The notes beneath the pieces are model-generated. The model saw only the letters and a list, made by a program, of their open reading frames with translations, ran no database searches and was not told where the DNA came from. From NCBI GenBank assembly GCA_021204605.1, contig JAJPZD010000279.1:1-7359 (forward strand): a stretch of DNA of 7,359 nucleotides, read 5' to 3'. Each line of letters opens with the position of its first letter. Positions within the stretch are counted from its first letter, which is position 1. Made by a program: the position numbers and the translations under genes. Source of the stretch: Prevotella sp. (lineage in GTDB: Bacteria > Bacteroidota > Bacteroidia > Bacteroidales > Bacteroidaceae). Below, piece after piece: positions 1-6,080 of the stretch.

Positions 1-89
1 ATTTACTATTAACCTATAAGTATATGTTTATCGTAAAAACGAAAAAGGTATTCAATTGTTTTTTTGCATTTAAATAAAATAAAAGATAT
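1..89 (+). other. Leader region upstream of the ATPase operon
   Basis: This AT-rich stretch contains no supportable gene. An in-frame TAA at 75-77 fixes the ATPase start at 90. No complete TAnnTTTG box with a -33 partner is visible. TATGTTTA at 23-30 is the closest match, and its partner would lie before the window, so the operon promoter may sit partly or wholly outside. The 10-mer TATTAACCTA at 7-16 recurs at 3791-3800 in the leader of the gene at 3813. Confidence 0.4.
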
Positions 90-2054
90 ATGGGAATCGA
101 TCCTGAAAAGCGATGTAAATGGCATTTTGATAAAAAAGGAAATGCCATTGATGATGGACCAAATAAAGCAATGGGGGAGAGTTTTAAGAAAACTCCTTAT
201 CGATCTTTAATTAGAGAATCTATTCAAAATTCACTTGATGCTGTTTTAGATGAAAACAAACCTGTGAAAGTTAAATTCTCTGTTAAGGCTTTTGATTTAC
301 ATAATTACCCGGGCTTTTTTGGCTTACGCCAGCATATAGAAGGTTGCATGGATTATTATAAAGGGAATAAAGATGTGGAACGTATTTATCAACCTATGAT
401 TGATTATTTAGACAATTTAAAAAAGAATAATATTGTAAAGATACCATACGTTGAGGTTTCCGACTATAATACAATTGGTATGGAATATGAATATGGTAAA
501 ACAAATAATCCTTTCTATGCTTTTGTTCGTGCTGCTGGTGTTTCATCGAAAGGTGATACTGGTGCTGGTGGTTCATACGGCTTTGGCAAAGCTGCTTACA
601 TTAATATGTCAAAAATAAATACAATATTAGTATCAACGAAAACAAAAGATGGTAATTCTTATTTCGAGGGTGTATCATATCTTTGCATACATTATTTAAA
701 AGGAGAAGAAGGCAAGTTTGAGTCTGGTGGCTTTTATGATAATAATGGAGGTAAACCTATTGATAAGGAAGAAAATATACCAAAAAGATTTCAACGTAAA
801 GAGATTGGTACAGATATTTATATAGTTGGTATTGATGATTCAGATCCTTCCTCTATATATAAAGATATGAAAGAAGCAGTTCTTTGCAATTTTTGGCTTG
901 CTATATACAGGAATAATCTCGAAGTTGAGTTTGATATTAAAAATATTACTTCTGAGGATAGTATTATTAACAAGGATAATATTATTTCTGAAATGGAGAA
1001 ATGTTTTGCCTATTATACAGATGGGGAATACAATCCAATGCCATTTTTAGATGCTGTAATAAAAGCAAAATGTGATGAAACATATTTCTATAAAGAAAAT
1101 GAATTTCTAAATATTGGAAAAGTCAAATTTTATGCTATAAGGGATAAGAATGCAAAAGCAAAGATTTTATATATGCGTAAACCATTGATGTTGGTAAAAT
1201 CTAAACGTATGCAAAGTCTTAATGGCTTTTATGGCGTTTTTGTGTGTGATAATCTAAAAGGAAATGAGATTTTAAGAAATACAGAAAATTCCGCACATAC
1301 AGAATGGGATGCTGCTAATTGTAAAGAGAATGGAAAAATAGCAAGAAAAGCACTTTTAGAAATTGATGAATTCATTAAAGACTGTATAAAACTTATGTTC
1401 CCTGATACGGATAAGAATATACAGTCAATTACAGACCTTGAAAATTATTTGTATATCCCAGCAGATGTTGAAGATGATGATGACAATAACGAGTTTCTAA
1501 TAGATAAAAAAACTGACGATGGAAATGCTTATACTGCATTTATATCAAATATTTCCGTTCCTAAAAGTAACGAAAAAATGGCAGTAGGTAAAGTTATGAT
1601 AAGTAACCCTTCGAGTTCTACTCTTATAAAAGATAAGACTGGTAAGTTGCTTAGTGGACATGGAATCCGTCCAAAGAAGACATTGGGAGGAGGTGGTGTT
1701 ACTTCATACAATATTGATTCTCGTTATAAAGAATCATCGGAAGGTGTACAAGGGAAATTTCTTGAAGAAATACCTGTAACATATCGTTCATTTGCTCAAG
1801 TGGAATTTGGACAGGTTATTCACAATATAGTGATTCATTCTGATTATGAAACGGCAAATGGAAGAATAGATTTGCTCGTCGGAGGAGAACAGTCAGATGA
1901 TTTGGTTAAGATTAAAAATTGTTTTCCGCAAGCTGTTATTCACAATAATAGTATTTCTGGGTTACATATCAAGAAAGGTAAGAATATGATTAAAGTTGTT
2001 TTTGCAGACAAAATGAAACACGCTATAAAACTCGATGCTTATGAACTTAAATAA
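90..2054 (+). CDS. GHKL (Hsp90/MutL-type) ATPase, first gene of a three-gene accessory operon
   Basis: Probable cytosolic ATP-binding protein of the GHKL fold, whose nucleotide-driven clamp closing usually moves partner proteins or nucleic acid. Seen directly: an N box IRESIQNSLDA at residues 41-51 (E43, N47, D50), a G1-like VSDYNTIGM at 123-131 (D125, G130), a glycine-rich ATP lid GAGGSYGFGKAA at 158-169, and GTDIYIVGID at 240-249, which fits the closing GT strand. Residues ~250-440 fit a transducer-like middle domain with RKP at 363-365 and LRNTENSAHTEW at 395-406. An acidic patch lies at 460-465 and a GGGG linker near residue 530, followed by a C-terminal domain of ~120 residues that I do not recognise. 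ATG 90 is the only start after the in-frame TAA at 75-77. The DYNTxG and GGSxGxGK forms resemble ATPases of bacterial conflict operons (MORC/Z1-linked). The fold is well supported. The defence role is inference. Confidence 0.85.
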   Translation: MGIDPEKRCKWHFDKKGNAIDDGPNKAMGESFKKTPYRSLIRESIQNSLDAVLDENKPVKVKFSVKAFDLHNYPGFFGLRQHIEGCMDYYKGNKDVERIYQPMIDYLDNLKKNNIVKIPYVEVSDYNTIGMEYEYGKTNNPFYAFVRAAGVSSKGDTGAGGSYGFGKAAYINMSKINTILVSTKTKDGNSYFEGVSYLCIHYLKGEEGKFESGGFYDNNGGKPIDKEENIPKRFQRKEIGTDIYIVGIDDSDPSSIYKDMKEAVLCNFWLAIYRNNLEVEFDIKNITSEDSIINKDNIISEMEKCFAYYTDGEYNPMPFLDAVIKAKCDETYFYKENEFLNIGKVKFYAIRDKNAKAKILYMRKPLMLVKSKRMQSLNGFYGVFVCDNLKGNEILRNTENSAHTEWDAANCKENGKIARKALLEIDEFIKDCIKLMFPDTDKNIQSITDLENYLYIPADVEDDDDNNEFLIDKKTDDGNAYTAFISNISVPKSNEKMAVGKVMISNPSSSTLIKDKTGKLLSGHGIRPKKTLGGGGVTSYNIDSRYKESSEGVQGKFLEEIPVTYRSFAQVEFGQVIHNIVIHSDYETANGRIDLLVGGEQSDDLVKIKNCFPQAVIHNNSISGLHIKKGKNMIKVVFADKMKHAIKLDAYELK

Positions 2055-2895
2055 TATTTCATTACCATATCCTGTTTTGGGTATAAGCGATGATATCAAA
2101 ACGCCATTACCCCCAAATGATGTTGTTATAAATTTGGAAAAGGACAAGTCATCATTTACATTTCATGTATATTTAGATTTTGATAATCTTGACATTCATA
2201 ATTTGATTGAGAATGGTTATGCTGAATACACTTGTGAATATGAATGCTCTTCTACAATGCTACGTAAATGTGTGAAATCAGTGACACCTAAGTTTACAAT
2301 CAAAATCCAAAGTGATGATGTCAATGGGCGTATATATTTTAATTGTTTTGTTTCTGTCAAAAAAACTATTGAGGATTATATAAATATAGATTTTAATCCA
2401 GACTACGATGGTTACAGTTTCAGAATGGATCCAGGGGACATTCTTGTGGCCTTTCGAAGAAGACAATATGATGTAGATATAAATTATAATAAATTACTTG
2501 TTGCAGGCTCTATTATGCAAATATTAGAAAATAATAAAGACGAATATCTGCGTATTGATACTCAAGATTCTAAAATATCAATACAATTACCTACTAAACT
2601 TTATAATCAATATTGCGATTATGATTCTGGTATAAAAAATAAGGCCGCGATTTTACACTCATCAATCGTTATGAATGCATTGACTTATGCTCTTTTAGAG
2701 TTGAGCAATAAGAAAAAAACTGACAATATCGATGAAGACGCAAGATTATGGGTAAGAACTATCTGTTATCGTCTTAAACATGATAAAGGTTTGTCTTTGG
2801 AAGATCTTGATGAAATAGACAATATTCCTATCGTAGCACAGAAATTATTGGGAAAACCTTACGATAGATTATTCGAGTTTATAAAAGACAACTAA
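2035..2895 (+). CDS. Protein of unknown function, overlapping partner of the GHKL ATPase
   Basis: No family recognised. The 286-residue product starts with LNNISLPYPVLGISDDI (4-20), followed by ~150 residues of alternating hydrophobic and polar sequence that reads as mostly beta strands. Within this part lie ECSSTMLRK (70-78) and a GRIYFNCF strand near 99-106. The C-terminal ~130 residues look helical (ILHSSIVMNALTYALLEL). No signal peptide, membrane helix, Walker motif or obvious PD-(D/E)xK core is visible, so it is probably a cytosolic adaptor or structural subunit. It starts 20 nt inside the ATPase gene at ATG 2035, or 14 nt inside at the in-frame ATG 2041, which gives MNLNNISL. Either way the overlap suggests translational coupling and a fixed ratio with the ATPase. 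The reading frame is certain in extent; the function is not known. Confidence 0.8.
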   Translation: MLMNLNNISLPYPVLGISDDIKTPLPPNDVVINLEKDKSSFTFHVYLDFDNLDIHNLIENGYAEYTCEYECSSTMLRKCVKSVTPKFTIKIQSDDVNGRIYFNCFVSVKKTIEDYINIDFNPDYDGYSFRMDPGDILVAFRRRQYDVDINYNKLLVAGSIMQILENNKDEYLRIDTQDSKISIQLPTKLYNQYCDYDSGIKNKAAILHSSIVMNALTYALLELSNKKKTDNIDEDARLWVRTICYRLKHDKGLSLEDLDEIDNIPIVAQKLLGKPYDRLFEFIKDN

Positions 2896-2911
2896 CTTTA
2901 GAAATATAATT

Positions 2912-3685
2912 ATGGAACTACAAAAAACATTTAAGGAAAGTTTCGTAAAGGAACTCAAAGATAAAGTAAAGGCTGGAAATGCTTTTTCTCTGTATAAAGA
3001 AGATGTTTTTGAATATGACCATTCACAGGAGAAACGTCTTGCAAATGTTTATGCTCCTGCAAACCTTAAAGACAAAATTGATTTGTATGCAGATAATGAG
3101 CATGATTATGAAGCAGCCAAAACCCTGTTTGAAGCGTATAAAGACATTTCGCCTTTATTAGCATCTAACGAGGCTTTTTGGGTATATCTTACACATACTA
3201 CAATGTTTAATTATGTTCAACACCGTTGGCCAAAAGTTTTTGAAGATAAAGTTTCTGTTAATTACATCCTTGACCACTGGTTTGTTGGCGGACAAGGAAT
3301 TTTACGTAATGCTGCTGCAACTTTATGGTGGTATGTGCATAATACTGTTGACGAAACAAGAGATAATAAATATGAACTCACAGAGATATTATTCAAGAAT
3401 TACACATTTAGGTCTGTTACTTTTGGTACTTCCTTTCTTATACGACATAGGGAAGCGATGATTGGTATATTGGATTTTTTATTGAACAGTCCTGAAATCA
3501 CCGATAAATATTTTGAGAATAGAGGTCGGTTTATTGCAAAATATTTCAATAGATTGGGAGCAGTTAAACAACTCACGTATTTTGATAGAGACTTTTTTAG
3601 GCAAAAATGTGAAATAATGAAAGATAAGATACTAAGCGTTACTACTCGTGAACAGTTAGAAAATGATGAATTATACGTTGATTGA
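2912..3685 (+). CDS. DUF6339-like protein, third gene of the ATPase operon
   Basis: A 257-residue protein of unknown biochemical role. Its middle carries the aromatic and basic pattern I associate with DUF6339: FWVYLTH at residues 89-95, RWP at 105-107, ILDHWF at 119-124 and LRNAAATLWWYVH at 131-143. The assignment is from memory of the family and needs a profile search. The N-terminal ~80 residues are charged and helical, and the C-terminal part (~150-257) is helical with many Phe, Tyr and Arg residues. There is no signal peptide or membrane helix, so it should be cytosolic. It follows the overlapping partner after 16 nt with no promoter between, so all three genes probably share a transcript. 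The Trp/His/Arg motifs could line an active site or a nucleic-acid surface, but no known catalytic signature is visible. Confidence 0.8.
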   Translation: MELQKTFKESFVKELKDKVKAGNAFSLYKEDVFEYDHSQEKRLANVYAPANLKDKIDLYADNEHDYEAAKTLFEAYKDISPLLASNEAFWVYLTHTTMFNYVQHRWPKVFEDKVSVNYILDHWFVGGQGILRNAAATLWWYVHNTVDETRDNKYELTEILFKNYTFRSVTFGTSFLIRHREAMIGILDFLLNSPEITDKYFENRGRFIAKYFNRLGAVKQLTYFDRDFFRQKCEIMKDKILSVTTREQLENDELYVD

Positions 3686-3687
3686 AT

Positions 3688-3731
3688 AAAAATTTCTAAT
3701 TGATATCATGCTAATGGATGAAATTTTTCTT
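3688..3731 (+). terminator. Possible weak terminator after the ATPase operon
   Basis: AAAAATTTC (3688-3696) is the exact reverse complement of GAAATTTTT (3720-3728), giving a 9-bp AT-rich stem with a 23-nt loop just after the stop codon at 3683-3685. The stem ends in TTTTTCTT. The low GC content and long loop make it weak, and another small inverted repeat, TTTCTT/AAGAAA (3726-3740), overlaps it. Confidence 0.35.
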
Positions 3732-3743
3732 AAAAAGAAATGT

Positions 3744-3779
3744 TGTACTTTCTTTGTAAAGTAAAAATGTGTACTTTTG
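3744..3779 (+). promoter_or_regulatory. Bacteroidetes-type promoter region with repeats, for the gene at 3813
   Basis: TACTTTTG at 3772-3779 matches the Bacteroidetes -7 box TAnnTTTG. A TTTG at 3753-3756 could be the -33 element, but its gap of 15 nt is shorter than the usual ~19-21, so this half is doubtful. TGTACTTT occurs twice in direct orientation (3744-3751 and 3770-3777, 26 nt apart). AAAGTA at 3758-3763 can pair with TACTTT of either copy. These repeats straddle the promoter and could be an operator. A start near 3786 would leave a leader of about 27 nt. Confidence 0.5.
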
Positions 3780-3812
3780 GGCAATTTTATTATTAACCTA
3801 AAAATTCTTGAT

Positions 3813-4547
3813 ATGGAAAATCGTAAAGAAAGGTCAGCACCATGTTTTGGTTTCGGTGTAATTGCTTTATTAATGCTGGTAATGTTGTTATCAGGTGCTG
3901 CAGGTCGTGATGTGCTACCTGGTATAATTATCTTTGCAATAGCATTCGTAGGATTAATAGCATTGGGTATATATTTTAGGAAATTAGACAAAGAAGGAAA
4001 TGAGGAAATGGATAAAAGGAAAGAAGAAGAACGTATTGCAGCAAAGGAGGCATTGGATAAAGTTATTGCAGAATATGAAAGTAGTGTAAAGGATTTAGAG
4101 TCGCAATATGGTGAGGTTACTAAGAAAATATCTTTAAAAGAACATTCTATACTTGATGATATAATTGCCTTTTCTGATACAAAGAAGATCTGGATTTGCG
4201 GAATTGTTTACTCTTTCCGAGATGTTATAAGTTGCACTTTTTCTGACAATCCCACAGTTAAGAAAGGGAAAGTTGAGTACAAAACCAAAACATCTACTGG
4301 TAATATGTTAGGACGTGCAGTAGTGGGTGGAGTTCTAATGGGTGGAGTTGGTGCAGCTATTGGAGGTGCTACCGCAAAAAAGAACACAGTAGGAGTTCTA
4401 CAAGATGATATTATAATACATGACTATACTGTAATAATCAATGTGAATGACATCGCAAATCCTATTGTGAGAATAGGTTGTGGTGAAAGAGGCTCTATTG
4501 TAAATGAAATTGTCGGATTAATGAATGTGATTATACGACAAAAATAA
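3813..4547 (+). CDS. Membrane protein: two N-terminal helices, charged helix, glycine-zipper C-terminal domain
   Basis: The 244-residue product has two predicted membrane helices (~12-30 and ~34-54), then a Glu/Lys-rich, probably coiled-coil helix (~57-110). A cytoplasmic C-terminal domain (~111-244) follows. Inside that domain is a glycine-zipper-like run, STGNMLGRAVVGG (161-173) followed by GGVGAAIGGATAKK (177-190). This layout recalls small bacterial PH-like or SHOCT-associated proteins, in which a Gly-rich insert interrupts a beta fold; that link is tentative. I choose ATG 3813. An in-frame TTG at 3777 would add 12 residues, but it lies inside the promoter -7 box. The gene has its own promoter region and stands 127 nt after the ATPase operon, so it is a neighbour rather than a clear member. 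The Gly-rich run could insert in a membrane, which is inference. The specific function is unknown. Confidence 0.8.
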   Translation: MENRKERSAPCFGFGVIALLMLVMLLSGAAGRDVLPGIIIFAIAFVGLIALGIYFRKLDKEGNEEMDKRKEEERIAAKEALDKVIAEYESSVKDLESQYGEVTKKISLKEHSILDDIIAFSDTKKIWICGIVYSFRDVISCTFSDNPTVKKGKVEYKTKTSTGNMLGRAVVGGVLMGGVGAAIGGATAKKNTVGVLQDDIIIHDYTVIINVNDIANPIVRIGCGERGSIVNEIVGLMNVIIRQK

Positions 4548-4578
4548 CTATACGTTTTTGAGTACCCTAATTGTTTTT

Positions 4579-4704
4579 GTTGTAGAAATTCACGAACTTT
4601 CATACCGCAACTTACGGAAGAACTGGACCATGCCACTGAACAACAGGGGGATTATCTCGCAACAATTGGCGATAAAATTTGGAGACAGGTTTGTATTGTT
4701 GTAA
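4579..4704 (+). pseudogene. C-terminal remnant of an IS256-family transposase
   Basis: Translating this frame to the TAA at 4702-4704 gives a stretch containing LSYRNLRKNWTMPL and then IISQQLAIKFGDRF. This is the typical C-terminal end of IS256-family (mutator-like) transposases, which read roughly KKWTMPxxNWxxxxxQLAIxFxxR. Only ~40 of the usual ~400 residues remain. The DDE catalytic core is absent, so the fragment is inactive. The Trp expected after PLNN is Arg (AGG). Similarity is convincing only from about 4597; the exact left boundary is unclear. The family call is from memory of the signature. Confidence 0.7.
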
Positions 4705-4716
4705 CTTTGTCAGGCC

Positions 4717-4736
4717 GTTCCCCCTGCAGGGGGAAC
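4717..4736. repeat. Perfect 20-bp palindrome
   Basis: GTTCCCCC (4717-4724) and GGGGGAAC (4729-4736) flank TGCA, making the whole 20 bp self-complementary. As RNA it would form an 8-bp GC-rich stem with a TGCA loop, 12 nt after the transposase stop. No T tract follows on the + strand, so it is not a classical intrinsic terminator. It may block read-through within the IS. Confidence 0.85.
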
Positions 4737-4754
4737 ATCTAATAGAGAAAACTA

Positions 4755-4811
4755 TACCTTGACACAGTTTAATTTACACACCCTACCTTGATACAGTTTA
4801 TTTACACACCC
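4755..4811. repeat. Two abutting 29/28-bp IS-end-like repeats
   Basis: Copy 1 (4755-4783) and copy 2 (4784-4811) both run from TACCTTGA through ACAGTTT to ATTTACACACCC with no spacer. They differ by one C/T change (4763 versus 4792) and one A missing in copy 2. On the - strand they begin GGGTGTGTAAAT and contain AAACTGT(G/A)TCAAGGTA, like IS256-family terminal repeats. They may be a terminal plus a subterminal transposase site, or the joined ends of two elements. Confidence 0.75.
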
Positions 4812-4846
4812 GTGGCTTATTTTTGTTTAATATGGAAATATAAATA

Positions 4847-5377
4847 TCAATCCGTATTAGTTTTGGTATCAACAATATTTAGTTTGCACTTATATTCAAG
4901 GTCGGCCTTCTTCCCAAATCCTGCCGCAATCATGTAAGTATATGCTGTGGAATATTGGTCGTTACCCGTCTTTTCAGTCTTTTCACGCTCCTTGTGCAGC
5001 CGCTCAACCACCTTCTTGTCGGGATTGTTTTCCGCCTTCCATATAGTATAAGACGAGAGAGACATCAACATGGCGTATTTTTTTAAGTTAAAGTCGGTGT
5101 ACCAATCACCATTATAGCACAAAAAAGTAAATACAATATCCAGTTCAACGGGTTTTTCGTGAACAGGGTAGCCAGCAAGATGAAAATTCATGGTACAAAG
5201 GCTGTCATCGATATAGGTAACCTCGTAATTACTAATCTCATACGAGAGGAAGCCTTCAGCGTAAATGGCGTTTGTCAAGGCAATCTTCGCATTCTCCTCA
5301 ACATCCTTATATGACTTATGGCAGGAGGTGAATAGGAGTAGTGATGTAAGCAATGTAAGCAGAATTGTTTTTCTCAT
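4847..5377 (-). CDS. Small lipoprotein, paralog A
   Basis: A 176-residue lipoprotein. MRKT is followed by a hydrophobic stretch and the lipobox FTSC with Cys19, so signal peptidase II should cleave before Cys19 and the mature protein should be membrane-anchored. The mature part holds AKIALTNAIY (30-39), YIDDSLC (55-61), a FLCYNGDWY strand (85-93), and a C-terminal helix from NNPDKKVVERLHKEREK through TGNDQYSTAYTYMIAA to GKKADL. No known domain is recognised. It lies 37 nt downstream of paralog B with no promoter visible between, so the two are probably co-transcribed. DNA of the ends is much better conserved between A and B than the middle. It is the last gene before the IS remnant and no clear terminator follows. 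Whether it faces the periplasm or the cell surface cannot be read with confidence. Confidence 0.85.
   Translation of the reverse strand: MRKTILLTLLTSLLLFTSCHKSYKDVEENAKIALTNAIYAEGFLSYEISNYEVTYIDDSLCTMNFHLAGYPVHEKPVELDIVFTFLCYNGDWYTDFNLKKYAMLMSLSSYTIWKAENNPDKKVVERLHKEREKTEKTGNDQYSTAYTYMIAAGFGKKADLEYKCKLNIVDTKTNTD
4958..5005. repeat. 48-bp block shared with 5514-5561
   Basis: This coding segment of lipoprotein A matches 5514-5561 in lipoprotein B at 47 of 48 positions; the only change is T4979 versus C5535. It encodes part of the ERLHKEREK-EKTGND segment. Such near identity beside diverged central regions points to recent duplication or gene conversion. Confidence 0.9.
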
Positions 5378-5414
5378 AGAAAGTAAAATTTAAGTTTAAT
5401 AGTATAGAGAAATA

Positions 5415-5945
5415 TTATTCTTTATTGACGATGTTAAGTTTACGTTTAAAGTCAAGGTCTGCCTTTTTCCCTCCGTATGCTGCTATTAAGTAGGTATAAG
5501 CTGTAAGATAGTAGTCGTTACCCGTCTTTTCAGCCTTTTCACGCTCCTTGTGCAGCCGCTCGACAATACTCTTGTCGGGATTGTTATCCGCATCCTCATA
5601 GACACTTGGCAAGAAATAAATATCGTCTTTAAGTATATCATCGTTTGTAAAACGTGAATATTCAAACCACTCACCGTTATAGCAAAGAAAAACGTACTCC
5701 ATATTATTATTGAAATAGTGATACGAAGAATTAGATTCACCGCTAAAATGGAAACGCAGGATACATAGGCTGTCGCTGATGTATGCGACCTTGAAATCCC
5801 TAATCTCATAAGGGTAAATATCATAGCCATAAATACGGTTTGTCAAAGCAATTTTTGCCTTTTCCTCAATATCCTTGTATGACTTATGACATGAAATGAG
5901 TAGGAGTAGTGAGGCAAAAAATGCGAATAGGATTGTTTTTCTCAT
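5415..5945 (-). CDS. Small lipoprotein, paralog B
   Basis: A 176-residue tandem duplicate of the lipoprotein just downstream. It begins MRKTIL, with lipobox LISC (16-19) and lipidated Cys19, then HKSYKDIEEKAKIALTN almost as in paralog A. Further landmarks are YISDSLC (55-61), VFLCYNGEWF (85-94) and NNPDKSIVERLHKEREK (121-137), then TGNDYYLTAYTYLIAA (141-156) and GKKADLDFKRKLNIV (159-173). The middle (~65-84 and 95-120) differs strongly from A in sequence and spacing. The 135-nt upstream gap has a TTTG at 5982-5985 but no convincing TAnnTTTG partner, so the promoter is uncertain. Function is unknown; the pattern of fixed ends and variable middle suggests a binding surface under diversifying pressure, which is inference. 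Confidence 0.87.
   Translation of the reverse strand: MRKTILFAFFASLLLLISCHKSYKDIEEKAKIALTNRIYGYDIYPYEIRDFKVAYISDSLCILRFHFSGESNSSYHYFNNNMEYVFLCYNGEWFEYSRFTNDDILKDDIYFLPSVYEDADNNPDKSIVERLHKEREKAEKTGNDYYLTAYTYLIAAYGGKKADLDFKRKLNIVNKE
5514..5561. repeat. 48-bp block shared with 4958-5005
   Basis: Second copy of the 47/48-identical coding block, in the same orientation as the first and within the C-terminal part of lipoprotein B. Confidence 0.9.
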
Positions 5946-6008
5946 AGTTAATATTTTATAATAGTCGTTGATTTAATTATTCAAACTGAACATTAACAAG
6001 TGTATGAC

Positions 6009-6080
6009 TTATTCGAGAGGGGAAACAAAATGTAGCTTATAACTACTGCCTTTAAAATCTACCTTTCTACTTTCATTATC
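6009..6080 (-). pseudogene. Possible lost C-terminal tail of lipoprotein C
   Basis: Reading on in frame past the TGA of lipoprotein C (6081-6083) gives 23 sense codons before a TAA at 6009-6011, including RKVDFKG and later YKLHFV. In paralog B the same place reads LIAAYGGKKADLDFK and KLNIV, with five residues between LI and KK, matching the five codons between LI and RK here (the TGA being the first). The alignment is short, so chance is not excluded. Confidence 0.4.

Larger units (their letters stand above)
4579..4811 (+). mobile_element. Truncated IS256-family element (3' end only)
   Basis: In order this segment holds the transposase C-terminus, a 20-bp palindrome and two tandem end-like repeats rich in TTTACACACCC, consistent with the downstream end of one element. 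No matching left terminal repeat (GGGTGTGTAAAT orientation) is visible between the stop at 4547 and the fragment, so the left end and most of the transposase were lost. It lies exactly where the + strand and - strand gene blocks converge, which marks a rearrangement point. Confidence 0.6.

Noticed and set aside
7..16. The 10-mer TATTAACCTA shared with 3791-3800.
   Set aside because: Ten AT-rich bases can match by chance in 7 kb, and leaders in Bacteroidales are often similar; flanking sequence similarity is weak.
24..77. A 17-codon reading frame (ATG 24 to TAA 75-77) ahead of the ATPase gene.
   Set aside because: It is very short, rich in Lys and Phe as expected from AT-rich DNA, and has no supporting signal. 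It could be a leader peptide, but nothing in the sequence shows this.
2035..3685. Genes 2 or 3 as a PD-(D/E)xK or HNH nuclease.
   Set aside because: I looked for a D...(D/E)xK core and for HNH-type His/Asn pairs and found no convincing arrangement; LTH and DHW in gene 3 do not form a known nuclease signature.
3777..3812. TTG 3777 as an earlier start for the two-helix membrane protein.
   Set aside because: It lies inside the TACTTTTG promoter box, so it would not be on the transcript; ATG 3813 also leaves an intact membrane protein.
4717..4736. The palindrome as an intrinsic terminator for the gene at 3813.
   Set aside because: No T tract follows on the + strand and on the - strand the downstream bases are GGCCTGACAAAG, so the classical terminator pattern is missing.
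5486..5830. A 114-codon - strand frame inside lipoprotein B.
   Set aside because: It overlaps lipoprotein B in another frame, and the paralog conservation supports the main frame only.
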